A stretch of 64,000 nt of DNA from assembly GCA_003864495.1 (NCBI GenBank), contig ML133503.1, positions 62,001-126,000 on the forward strand, given 5' to 3'. Of this stretch, positions 12,515-23,300 are shown piece after piece. The notes under the pieces are model-generated. The model was not told where the DNA came from. It made no database searches and saw only the letters and a list, made by a program, of their open reading frames with translations. How positions within the stretch are numbered: position 1 is the stretch's first letter; every line of letters starts with the position of its first letter. The position numbers and the translations under genes are program-made. This stretch comes from Nemopilema nomurai (lineage: Eukaryota > Cnidaria > Scyphozoa > Rhizostomeae > Rhizostomatidae).

Positions 12515-12866
12515 CCGTAAATCCTCGAATTATTTATTTTTGACATTTTTGGATGGGGGCTTATTCGAGGGGGGGCTTATTCGCGGGGGGGGGGGGGGTT
12601 TCTTATAAAATTTCTTGAAACATGCCACATCAAAAAGAAAATTTTTGAAGTTTCTTTCTTTTCATAATATAAAAAATAACCTAAGTATAAAGTAACATTT
12701 GATCAAGTTATTAACAAAAATATAAATTTTTGTGTTAATTCACTAAAATGCCAAAGGCAACCTCAGGAGTCAAAAATCAACAAACCGAGGGGGGTGCTTA
12801 TTCGAGGGGGGCTTTTTCGAGGGGGGGGGTGCTTTTTCGAGGGGGGGGGCAATTCGAGGATTTGCG
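12515..12866. mobile_element. 352-bp G-rich MITE flanked by TA
   Basis: The ends CCGTAAATCCTCGAATT (left) and CCGCAAATCCTCGAATT (reverse complement of the right) differ at one base and are each flanked by TA, as with Tc1/mariner-type insertions. The interior has direct repeats of GGGGGCTTATTCGAGG and GCTTTTTCGAGG with runs of 9-13 G. Non-coding; between EHD and the PH-protein gene. Confidence 0.75.
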
Positions 12867-13144
12867 GTATGCGGAAATAGAGAACAGTGGAAAGCTTTAT
12901 TTCGGCCAGCATTGCTAAAATAATAGTTGGTCTTATCATGTGATTTTATTGAGTTTGGCCAAGCGGTCATTTGTCTCAAATCTGAATGTCTCGCATCAGA
13001 TTGCTATTGCTCGTCTGAAGCTCCGAGGGCATAGAAATGGCAAGAAAACACTTTGGCTCTATTGGCCACTAAAATTAGGTTTAAGTCAATTATAACCAAT
13101 CACGCGCTCTGCTTATCACCCTCTAGTGTTTTCAATCCGCAGCT

Positions 13145-13290
13145 GGCTATTTATTTTGTCAGCTTTTGGCCATTTTCCGACGTTTGCATACTCTGAGGAG
13201 TGTCGGACAGAAAAGTACTTAAGTATTCGAAAACTAGTTCCGCTTTTTCTAGCCATTGTGAAGTTTTGTACCACAAAGCACTTGTTCACA
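13145..13290 (-). repeat. Dispersed repeat family, longest copy
   Basis: On the minus strand this reads GTGAACAAG...GTGGTACAAAACTTCACA...GCGGAACTAGTTTTCG and continues through CTCCTCAGAGTATGC to AAAGCTGACAAAATAAATAG. Three shorter relatives lie in spectrin introns at 50764-50880, 51262-51345 and 53708-53805. Non-coding, perhaps a MITE or SINE family. Confidence 0.7.
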
Positions 13291-13944
13291 TATTTGATAT
13301 GAAGTAACCCTTAGGAGCTCACAATGGTGACCGTCTTCTACTTACTTCATGGCTGAAATGGACAGCTAGAATGCTGAGGGCGCAAAATTCTTGGGCATTA
13401 ATTCATTGGCACTATTTTCCCTTACACTTTCACAACCTCCCACGGCTGTCTGTAACAGGCCCTCTTGAGACTCGTGATCTTGGCGGAGGTGCTCCTTTTT
13501 CTTGCTTTATAATGGCCTTTTTGTACTTGGGTCTAGCAAACACTGCTAAGTCTGAATAATAATGCAATCCATGGAATGCAACCTCTTTCTATAGCATTGT
13601 CTGCAACAAGCTGTAATCCGCTCGCCAATCAGATATTGAAGTGTCATCAGTGTCATTTTGAAATTCTGTAATTGTAAGATCGATACAGTTTGTTTCTGTA
13701 AGACCAATGTTAAGATATTTGCATGCATCAATAACTTTTTATTCAACGGATCCTGTTAAGTCGATTTAACGCAATCGGCTCTAGCGCTACAAAGGGGTCG
13801 CTGACTAATAACATAAAAATTGAGGTAAAACTTCCTACGCACTGTGGGCGAGAAACCTGATCAAGAAACCTCTAGACTACAAATACACGGTAGCATCACA
13901 AGGAGGCGTCTACAAGCAGTAATCAAAGGCACTGGAATCCAAAC

Positions 13945-15018
13945 ATGGAAAAATTCATTGACCTCTTTGGGGACTTTCTGGTTGTTACTCTTGGAAAAGA
14001 GAATCTATCAGAGGAAGCTGAAACCGAGCGACTGGAAGTAATAGAGACATTAAAGCAAGCCTTCAAGAGGCCAAGTTTGGATGAGAAAGAGCGGTACGTA
14101 GAAATGAATGAATTCCCCAATAGGCCGTGTCTGGCTGGTTTAGAATCGGAACTCAGGACGATGGAGCCTTGTGACTCCAAGTGCAATCTTGAGTATGTGT
14201 ATGAAGAGATTGTAAATCTTGAAGCGGGGACTGAAAGCGATAGTGATTGTGAAGAAGTTGAGCAACAGTTTATACGTGAGCTGAAAGCTTTGAAGGGACG
14301 AGGCTCTCGCTTCACTAAGGTAGGCTGCACCCACTCTGGCTACATACTAAATATGAGGAGAAGGATTATAAGGCAGCATTGGAAACGAGTTTTTGCAGTT
14401 GTTAAAAATGGCATGATCCTTCTCTACGAATCAGAGAATGCAGATAAAGCAATTGAAATAATAATCCTGGCCGGTTTTGACATATTGGAGAACGAGACGA
14501 CAATGAAGAAGAAGGATATCCACCTGATTTCTATAAACAACATTGTTAGGCGGCCTCGGCCCCTTCACCGCTTTCGTTGTGAGCAAGGCGACTTATTTCA
14601 ATGGAAAGAGGCTCTATCGAAGCAAATATGGACCAAACCGCGGAACAGAAAGAGCAAGTTACTATTAGAGGTAGCACATCACTTTAATAACTTCAACAAC
14701 GATGGTGACTTTGAACAAGTGGAACTCCAAGAATTTAACTTTGAAAAAGTGGAACTCGAAGAGAACGAGGAACCCGAAAATAATTGTTTGAATACGAACG
14801 ATTGGCAAAATGCTTTGGAGAATAAGACAGATGAGAACTCGAATGCGCCGATGTACAGCGACCAAGGAGAATCGCCATGCATCACTGAAGTCAGCATTAC
14901 AAAAAAGGTGGATTTCAGAAAACAGTTGGAGCAAATAGTGAAACAACGGGCACCTCCAGCAAACAGGGCGATGGTGCATCGCTCGCCACAACCACTGCCA
15001 CGGCTCGGGTTTAAATAG
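13945..15018 (+). CDS. SKAP-like PH-domain adaptor protein, 357 aa, uninterrupted ORF
   Basis: The ATG at 13945 sits in a good context (AAACATGG). Residues 1-45 form a helical segment (VVTLGKENLSEEAETERLEV) resembling the dimerisation helix of SKAP1/SKAP2. An acidic spacer follows with YVYEEIV (about 85-91); YEEI is the classic Src-family SH2 ligand when phosphorylated. Residues about 128-230 are a PH domain (HSGYILNMRRR, WKRVFAVVKNGMILLYES, ending FQWKEALSKQIW). The tail is acidic, then basic and proline-containing (RSPQPLPRLGFK). SKAP proteins end in an SH3 domain; none is visible here. SKAPs scaffold Src-kinase and integrin signalling at membranes. The PH call is firm and SKAP kinship is moderate. 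It has no introns, unlike its neighbours, so a retrocopy is possible. A non-coding 5' exon cannot be excluded. Confidence 0.85.
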   Translation: MEKFIDLFGDFLVVTLGKENLSEEAETERLEVIETLKQAFKRPSLDEKERYVEMNEFPNRPCLAGLESELRTMEPCDSKCNLEYVYEEIVNLEAGTESDSDCEEVEQQFIRELKALKGRGSRFTKVGCTHSGYILNMRRRIIRQHWKRVFAVVKNGMILLYESENADKAIEIIILAGFDILENETTMKKKDIHLISINNIVRRPRPLHRFRCEQGDLFQWKEALSKQIWTKPRNRKSKLLLEVAHHFNNFNNDGDFEQVELQEFNFEKVELEENEEPENNCLNTNDWQNALENKTDENSNAPMYSDQGESPCITEVSITKKVDFRKQLEQIVKQRAPPANRAMVHRSPQPLPRLGFK

Positions 15019-15220
15019 CATCTTGACACAAAATCGTTGATCTTTTTTGGCTGAGAGAAAATCTTCCTACAAAGCACACTCACAATAACCCCAGACGAAG
15101 GCATTCCTTCGAAAAAGACACCGTTTTTTAAGAACTATAATGACGAATTTTGTGTAAATGTAGATTCTTAAAATTCCCTTCTTTTGAATTGTAATTCTAT
15201 CTTATTCCCATAGAAGGGTT

Positions 15221-15242
15221 AAAGCCCGCGTAGCGGGGCTTT
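15221..15242. other. GC-rich hairpin about 200 bp downstream of the PH-protein stop
   Basis: AAAGCCCGC, a GTA loop and GCGGGGCTTT form a 9-bp stem with one bulge in otherwise AT-rich sequence. It may lie in the 3' UTR of the PH-protein gene. Function unknown. Confidence 0.5.
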
Positions 15243-16360
15243 GGGGGCTAGTTTACTTCGCTAATATTTTCGAAAGAATTTCATGTAACAAAAATCCATA
15301 TTCAGATAATAATACAAGGCTTAGTAAGTTTACTGAAGTAAATAGAATCATATGACCATCATTTATTTTGCTGAAGCTTTATGAACATATCTGAGTTGGT
15401 TTTGAAATGATATCGTACCAAAATTGCGACCCATGGTCATTTGACATATACAGGACCTCTCAAACCAAGGTAGTCAAGTCAGCCAGCGATTACCTTGCCC
15501 TTTTGGAGGCCAGGTGCACGGGGCCGTGGAGAACAGATTGGGGCAATTGGAATCCTACAGGAAAAGGCCACTAACCCTCGGCCAAATATTAAATCGCAAA
15601 ATGCTAACAAGAAACTGAACCCTGTTACTGCAAAAAGCTTGCATATTTTATCATGTGAAATACTTGAAGGTTAAAAAGGTGCGACAGAATAATGGGAGTG
15701 GTTATATTGTGGCAAGTGGGCGTTCCCATTTTGACCAAGAAATTGATTATCAAACTATTTTCAATTTGAGCCACCCCTGCCTTTATCCATACCATTGCAC
15801 ATGAAAGGCTCTTAATCATCAGCAAGCAATTTCGAGAAAATTAAGTAAACTTTTCGTTCGACACAATAAGTAGCTAGTTGAAGATCGAAAACACGTATGA
15901 TTGGTTATAATTGACCAATCAACGTCATTAAACACCTTACTTTTAGACAACCCAGCTTTCCCAGTTATGAGAAAAATAAAAGGAACTAACTTCTTTTTAC
16001 CGATAGCGTGAAAACTAATAAACACTAACAGGAAGCAAATTCAGTGGATTCATCGTGAAAGTTATTCTCTGCAGACATTACAGGCGCATTGGTTTTTTAA
16101 GTACTGATCTTACATAAGGACTTTGAATTGGCTCCCTTTTGAAGATTTTATTTCACTTTTAAAGAGAATTCACAATCCTTGGTCTTACAAAGCAAATAAA
16201 TTTTATACCATAACTTGTAATTTGAATCTTTGGAATAGATAGAGTATCATTATTGAAAACTTCCAGTTCTAACAGTTACAGAACAGAAAGAGAATAGAGT
16301 TAATATGAATGAGGTAGATTTGACTAGAAGTTTAGAATTAAAAAACCGCCACTCTTTTTT

Positions 16361-16605
16361 TTACTGTATCTTGCTGAATACCTTACCAATATAGAAATTG
16401 GCTTGTTCACCGATTTGAATTCCTAGCAGAGTTACTTCGCTACTTACATTCTTTTTGAAGTCATCAGTTATAGAAAATTCTGTAAGGTGATTGTCAGAAA
16501 TTGAGGTAGTAATGTCATCTGCAAAGTTACACAGAGAGCCTCCTTGGATTAATAGACACATTTCATTTATAAAGAATTTGAAGAGCTAATTTTCCATTCC
16601 TCTAT
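16361..16605 (-). pseudogene. Decayed LINE reverse-transcriptase fragment (CR1/L2-like)
   Basis: Minus strand reads FKFFINEMCLLIQGGSLCNF followed by ADDI, matching the RT catalytic region of CR1-like LINEs (FINDL...LCNYADD), with the two catalytic Asp preserved. Sequence expected before the next conserved block is missing; LLGIQIGEQANF follows, then a stop. An upstream stop also breaks the frame. It is a fossil with no intact endonuclease or RT. Confidence 0.6.
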
Positions 16606-17206
16606 TATGGCATGTTGGGATGAAAACTTTGGAAAACATTTGCGATCGAATGTTAACCAAGGCTGTAAAAAAGCCTGCTTACATATATTTGCAAGGGTAT
16701 AAAAAACCAATGTTAAGAATTTCCTCCCTATTATCCTCTATGGCAGAGGTTTTACATAAAATAATACAATTGACCAATACATCTACAATTCAACTCTGTA
16801 AAGGAAAACAAAAACAACTCGAAGGTTTTGTTCAAAGAATTGGAAGAGAGAAAGAAACATCAAATCCAATACAACGTAATCCTCATAAACAAATACGGAA
16901 ACTTTATAGGAAAATCTTTTTTACAAATGGATCAACTGAAGCAAGCAAAATTCGTCATCACAGCCACCAAGTATTAATAAACCAGAGCTTAGGGTTGGAG
17001 TTTTGAAAACGACAAAACATCAAAGCTATTTTTTAAAAATCTGAAACGAGTTGGGCACATGTAGTTTTGACATAGGTTTGATTGAAACTTTGAAGAGATG
17101 GTTTGTGAAGGATGTGTTCATCCGAAGCATATAAGCTAATACGACTGAATATTTGGCTGTTGGTTTTTATTATACAGTTTGACAGGCGGGTATCCATCGA
17201 CACGCA

Positions 17207-17317
17207 TCAACTACAACTCTCGCTGAGGTTTTTCACCTGCTCAACGATCGTAGAATGCTCTTTCAGCAAGGCTTCTAGTTCCTCCTTTCGATTTCTCGCA
17301 GCTTGTTGAGCATTTTC
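17207..17317 (-). CDS. Unrecognised gene, last exon (coiled coil and stop)
   Basis: 111 bp; acceptor CTCATAG/GAAAAT, phase 0, stop TGA at 17209-17207. It encodes 36 residues with heptad-like leucines (RKEELEALLKEHSTIVEQVK). Confidence 0.7.
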   Translation of the reverse strand, partial: ENAQQAARNRKEELEALLKEHSTIVEQVKNLSESCS

Positions 17318-20300
17318 CTATGAGATGATTAGGAAAGTGGAGAACACATTGCAATCAGGTGAGCTGCTTAGAAGATCCTAAATAATACATATGGTAAGCT
17401 CCGAGCTTGAGGTACCTTATAGCTCATCTAAGTAACAAAATCCCGTATCAACATTTTAAACTTCATTCGATCAGAAATTTGTTTTTACAATCAGGGATAA
17501 ATTGTTCGCGACCTAAGTAGGATTGTGAATTCAATCTATTATTCTGATAATTGAACCGCGAAGAGACAGTTTCATGTCGAAATAAAGTAAACCTTGCTTC
17601 GTAACTCTTGTTGGAATCTTCTAAAATCATATTTTAAGCCGAAAATGTTGCCTTCATAATCACAACGGAAATATCATAATAACGTAGCAGGAGTAGAGAA
17701 TGAAGCCAGGTCTCAAAATCTTTATTCCCTTCCTTTTATCAGGAATGTGGGTCGCTTCATCAGATATAAGCTTCTTCGATTTAAGAGGGTCCAAAATTTT
17801 TCTAGAAATGAACCCGGAGCTTGAACGTCATTGGACGCTTGTTTTGTCTGTTAAACAGTGAAAAAATACGTAAGCAGGTCCTGCTAGGGAAATATACAAC
17901 GAAAGTGGAGTAAAAATTAAAACAGTGAAGAGTAGAACAAACCTTGTTCGCTTCATCTGGGGGCTCGATTTCATCCTGGAAATGACCTAATAAGGAAAGG
18001 AAGTATAAGAGATTAGACAGTGATGGTAAGCCAGGGTATTCTTAGTGATCACCTAGCAACAACCCCTTACCTTCTATGGTAAGAACAAGAACAGCACCCA
18101 AAGTTCAACAGGCAGCACCCCTGGTTTAATGAGCAGAGTGCTACAAGGACGATTTTTCTTTTTTCACACACCTGTACATCAATTTAAAAAGCATATTCGG
18201 CAAGCCAGGGCTGCTAATTACATTCAATACCATTGATAGCACATAGGTAAACAACAGTAACATTTCTCTCAAATCGACAGTAAAATAGTCCTCGCGGTTC
18301 TTGATAACCTTTCCAGGTATTCTGCAGCGATTAGAAGCAAACGAATTGCAAAAAGCTTCAGTCCCAGCCGTTAGGAATAAAGTTAGATTTCTTTCATCTA
18401 CGCTTACACTAAACCTTGTTTTACCTGGGTTTCCATAGGCTGTAGCATATAAAGGTGATATGTCGACATTTTATGGTATGCTTAGAAAATGAAGATACAT
18501 GCACCTTTCGGTATAAAGTTTTCAGACATAAAATTGAAGGTAAACGGTCAAAACATGTATAAATAATAGTAGAGTTTCCTTTGATGAAAATACCCAAAAA
18601 GTCAAGCTCCAGGACTCTTTCACCTAGCCACATGATTAAGATTTAAAGGCAGGTATGACAAGATGGTTAGATTACATAGGTCGCTTGTTTGATGAGGTTC
18701 TAAGATGAGGAGAAATTCCGAGAGATAGCATCTACTGGCCTAAATAGCTGCTGCACCATCTGCCCTGATAAATATCTTTGTGGGAAATTATTGTGTTTAT
18801 GAAGTCTGAATGCATGACCTGAAACTAATTCTAAGTGAAACAAAGGATCATCGTGGAAAAAAGAGAGAGAAAGACAAGCCTGTCTATGCATAGTTACATT
18901 TTGCTGTAAAAGACTAGCCGTAGAGGCGATGCAATTTTACTTAGGTAACCAGAAGAGAGATTCAAAGGCTATAGAGACAACTCAAAACGCCGTAAAACAT
19001 CACCAGAACCAATTTGACGAGAAGATGCGTTCAGATACGAACTATGAAAAATGAGAACAATTTTAAATGACAAATTGAATAGAGCCCGGTGGTGGGGGAA
19101 CTTTAAAAAAAACTATTTGCAGGATAGGAAAAAAGTGCTCTATATGTATATGGATGCGTGCTTATGTGATATGCAGAGAATGTCGATGAGCAATGAGTTT
19201 TGAGCGTAACATATTTTCGAAGGAAACGATACAAATGAAGCGTAGGAGGCATAGAAGGCGGAGCGTATGCACGAAACGTAAAACACGGATGAAGCCTACA
19301 GGTAGAGGGTACAGGGTACAGGGTACAGCGGTACAGGGCTAGCGAGTTACCATTTTACAATGATATAGGCTGCGCTAGGGTCCAGACTCCAGTACACGAC
19401 AGCTTATGTGCTTGAAATACCATAGCAAAACAAAAGTTTATTGTAGAAAAAAGGTCAACGCTGATTTACTTTGTAGCTCAACATAAATCTACATACAACA
19501 TTTTACTTATGTATGTAGATATGAATAAAATGATTAGAGTAAAATAGGATGTTATATTACTTAGACTCCAAAAGCTTGATATAAAAGTTTGCATGATTTG
19601 GTGCCGAAATCCTAGCACTTCCGTACTAGTCCCCAGATTCGTCGCGCAAGCCTCATATCTTAACACTTCTGCCATCTGAAACAAATATAACAACAAAGAA
19701 CAGGATTTGACCCGCCAGCCTTAATGTGCTTATCCATTAACTCGCATTCGCAATCCACCAAAATCTTTGAAAATCTGTGCTAATCCAAACCCATTACCAT
19801 GCCAACAGATAAATACGATATTTGCTGAAGTGCGCCACTCCAAACTTGTATTTGGGCACTGTATGAAATGATTTACTAGTTATAGCAACCCTCTTTCCAA
19901 GAACTTCGACCGACGAAGGCCAGGCGACAGAGTGCAGAAAATGTAATAGCTGTTAGTTCGCCAAAGCATATAATTCCTACAAACAAAATTCAGTCGACTA
20001 CGGGATTATCACAGCCTTACTTAATCTGAGCCTCAAATCTATTATTTCATTTTTAGGCATCAAAGCTAAGTAACCACCTTTGGATGCAATATTCTGGTTG
20101 CACCATTACAATAGAAATGGGCTTCTTGAATAAAAAATGCGAAAATCAAAGAGTCATGTGCTGGCGACTGTACAACTGAAATTCACCTTGACAAAAATTC
20201 CTAAATCTTTCACCTAATTTATTCAGAGCCAGTCACTAGTAATAGGAATACAGCGAAAAACCAATTTGAATTCAAACAGAGAAATGTCAATTAAACTCTC

Positions 20301-23300
20301 TGTTGATGAATCTTAAAGCACCTCAAAGTCGATTACGTTAATCTACTGTCTAGGAGATCTTACGAGTCGTTGTGGGTAATTTCGAAAGGACTTCATTTTT
20401 GTCATCAGGGTAATGACTGACAAGACATGACTGGCCAACAAGGGAGTGCGGGGACTGGGTACTACTGTCGTCAGTGATGCCAAATAACAATGCAAACTTC
20501 GGCCTCCTTTGGAAACAACCTCTCTCATCAAATGGGCAGGGAGAAATTTCTAGCAACTTCAAATTTTGGCAACGAGCAAAAGACTAGGCCCCAGCGTAGC
20601 CTGCATCTTATTGTAGCATGAAGCCGTAGACATGACGTTTACCTTCCATTTGTAATAGCTTTGCAATTCGCTTCCTACGCACCATTCTAATTGCTCCGTT
20701 CCAACGTGAATACTGTTTTGCAAATGTGTTATATATATATGGCTCACTCTTTGCCTCTTTCTGCACTTCACAATTACACAGAAAAGAGAAAAAGATTACT
20801 GGAGGTAATGGAACAAAAGGGTAAAAAGAAAATATAATAAGAGCCTATCTCACGACAAACAAATGTAGCCCCAGCCAGAAAGTACTTTTCAAGCTTTGTT
20901 CGTTATTTTATCCAAAATTTGTGAAGGCAGAATTGCAAATCGAGAAGAATGCTTGAATGCTGGTTATGTCGGTGGCCAATTTTGGCGCTTCACGGCACTT
21001 CACAAACAGCATTCAAAGCTGTAAATACTTCACCCTTGAGTGAAGAGTCATTAAAATTCTGATTGCAATAAATCTTGGATAAAAAGGATTTCAACGTCTG
21101 AGCTTACAGAAGAAGTGATTAAATGTCCAGCTTAAGCAAAAACCCAAAACACCAGTACGACCAGGATAATGGACGGGGGAGTTTTGTTGGTTTCCTTCAT
21201 CATAGTTTAAATTAAGTGAACAATGTGATCGGGATGCCACGTTGGTTTCCCAGAAAAAACTTTCTCCGATTCCTCAAATTAATGTTAGACTGAAAACCGA
21301 TCTATATCACTTGGCTTTGAATCTGTGGGAATCTGTAGTAATCACCGCTTGCGGTTTTCCCTGCATTTAAACGGTTTTTAGAGTTAAAGTTCTAACATAA
21401 CAAAATGTAACATAACATCACATAACATAAAGCAAAACAAAACACAACATAACACAACATAACATAAGATAACATAACATCACATAACATAAAGCAAAAC
21501 AAAACACAACATAACACAACATAACATAAGATAACATAACTTAACATAACACAAAGCAAAACATGACGCAACATAACATAAGACAACATAACTTAACATA
21601 ACCTAACATAACATAAAGCAAAACATAACACAACACAACATGACATAACATAAGATAACATAACCTAACATAACATAAAGCAAAACATAACACAACATAA
21701 CATGACATAACATAAGATAACATAACCTAACATAACATAAAGCAAAACATAACACAACATAACATGACATAACATAAGATAACATAACTTAACATAACAT
21801 AAAGCAAAACATAACACAACATAACATAAGATAACATAACTTAACATAACATAAAGCAAAACATGACGCAACATAACACAAGATAGCATAATTTAACATA
21901 ACAAAAAGCAAAACATAACACAACATAACATAAGATAACATAACTTAACATAACATAAAGCAAAACATGACACAACATAACACAAGATAGCATAATTTAA
22001 CATAACATAAAGCAAAACATGACACAACATAACACAAGATAACATAACTTAACATAACATAAAGCAAAACATAACACAACATAACATACCATAACATAAC
22101 TTAACATAACATAAAGAAAAACATAACACAACATATCTTAACATAGCATAGCATAGCATAACATATAACATAAATTAATATAACATGAAATAGATCAAAA
22201 CGTAACACAACGTAACACAACATAACATACCATAACATAACAAACTTAAACAAAACATAAATGAAAACATAACACAACAAAGCAAAATATAACTCAAACT
22301 AATTTTCAGCCAACTTAACTCAAGCTTAACTTAACAAAAGTTTTACAAAACTATTCATCAGCAACTATATGGGACACATTCCACCTTCTATGTAAATGGT
22401 TGCGGCAGGGGCGTGTCGCACAAATGGAACTCACGCGTTGTAAATGAACAAATAACAGGACAGTGTAAATTGAATTAAGATTTCTTAGCAGGATCAAGAG
22501 CAAACCTCACACTCGATGCCTAATAATGATATTTTGTCATTTACAATGGGGAGTTTCACACTAGATTAACACATTGGATTAGAACAGCTGCTAAAATCAT
22601 TTCTCTGATTGTGTAATAAGCAAGCGCTGATCAGAAAGCAATTGCACCTCCAAGGTTTTGGGGGGCCATTCCTAAAACGGTCAGCTGCATTACCCGCAGA
22701 GGCATAGTTCAATCCGTTGCATCGGTGTTGCGGACTCCACGTGGTCTCTTTGAAGGTACCCCGTAATTCACACAGAGAAGCAAGTTGACCTTTAATCGAC
22801 CCTCCCATTCACTAGCAGTTGGTTTTCTTTGGGAAACAAAGATTAATCAGCCGAATGATAAGATCAAGCGCCTGGGGAAATCATGAATAAACTTGTAAAT
22901 TCCTTGACCGAAACTTGATTGGAAAATTTGTGGTTTTAGTACAAGAAGGACGAATAATTGCTTGTAAGAATGAAATGGATGCTGACGAATTTTGGAGGGA
23001 TGAGATGATTTATTCGATTAAGTGGTGCAATAGATGATGATATGAAAATCAAAACAAACTGGTTTAAGTATACGAGAATTAGGGCTTAAACCAGGCGTTG
23101 TTTGGCAAAAATTAATCTACTTGGCTTTAATTTGGCCGACCAGGTATCAAAACCATGCGGCGTAATTGAACATTTTTACAAAGCTAAAGCACTCACCGTC
23201 CCTCGATTCCTTTTTTCGATTATACTCGTAAATATCGGCATTGACGTCCTCTCCTTCGTCTGTTGTTACATTGACAACAACAACTGTGACATTGTCGAAA

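Larger units (their letters stand above)
9795..13944. other. Intergenic region between divergent EHD and PH-protein genes
   Basis: About 4.1 kb holding the likely 5' UTRs and promoters of both genes, the direct repeat pair at 11411-11850, the G-rich MITE at 12515-12866 and the dispersed repeat at 13145-13290. No further gene seen. Confidence 0.55.
15019..17206. other. Intergenic region between convergent genes
   Basis: The PH-protein gene and the unrecognised nine-exon gene end toward each other here. Contents: the hairpin at 15221-15242 and the LINE fragment at 16361-16605. A plus-strand ORF at 16620-17006 has no recognisable domain and is probably chance or element debris. Confidence 0.5.
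17987..23196. other. 5.2-kb intron of the unrecognised gene
   Basis: Carries the GGGTACA repeat and the 62-bp satellite. No additional exon could be supported on either strand. Confidence 0.5.

Noticed and set aside
14665..15104. Long minus-strand ORFs opposite the PH-protein gene
   Set aside because: They are antisense shadows of a clearly coding plus-strand frame with a PH domain and have no domains of their own.
16620..17006. 128-aa plus-strand ORF
   Set aside because: No recognisable domain, no splice partners, and adjacent to LINE debris; chance or element remnant.
19690..19760. Minus-strand GGGTCAAATCCTG with an upstream A-box-like word, a possible tRNA-derived SINE
   Set aside because: Boundaries, tail and target duplications are not visible and no second copy was seen.
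21392..21889. Minus-strand ORFs rich in Met, Leu, Cys, Tyr and Val that look like membrane proteins
   Set aside because: They are translations of the ACATA satellite and repeat every 62 bp.
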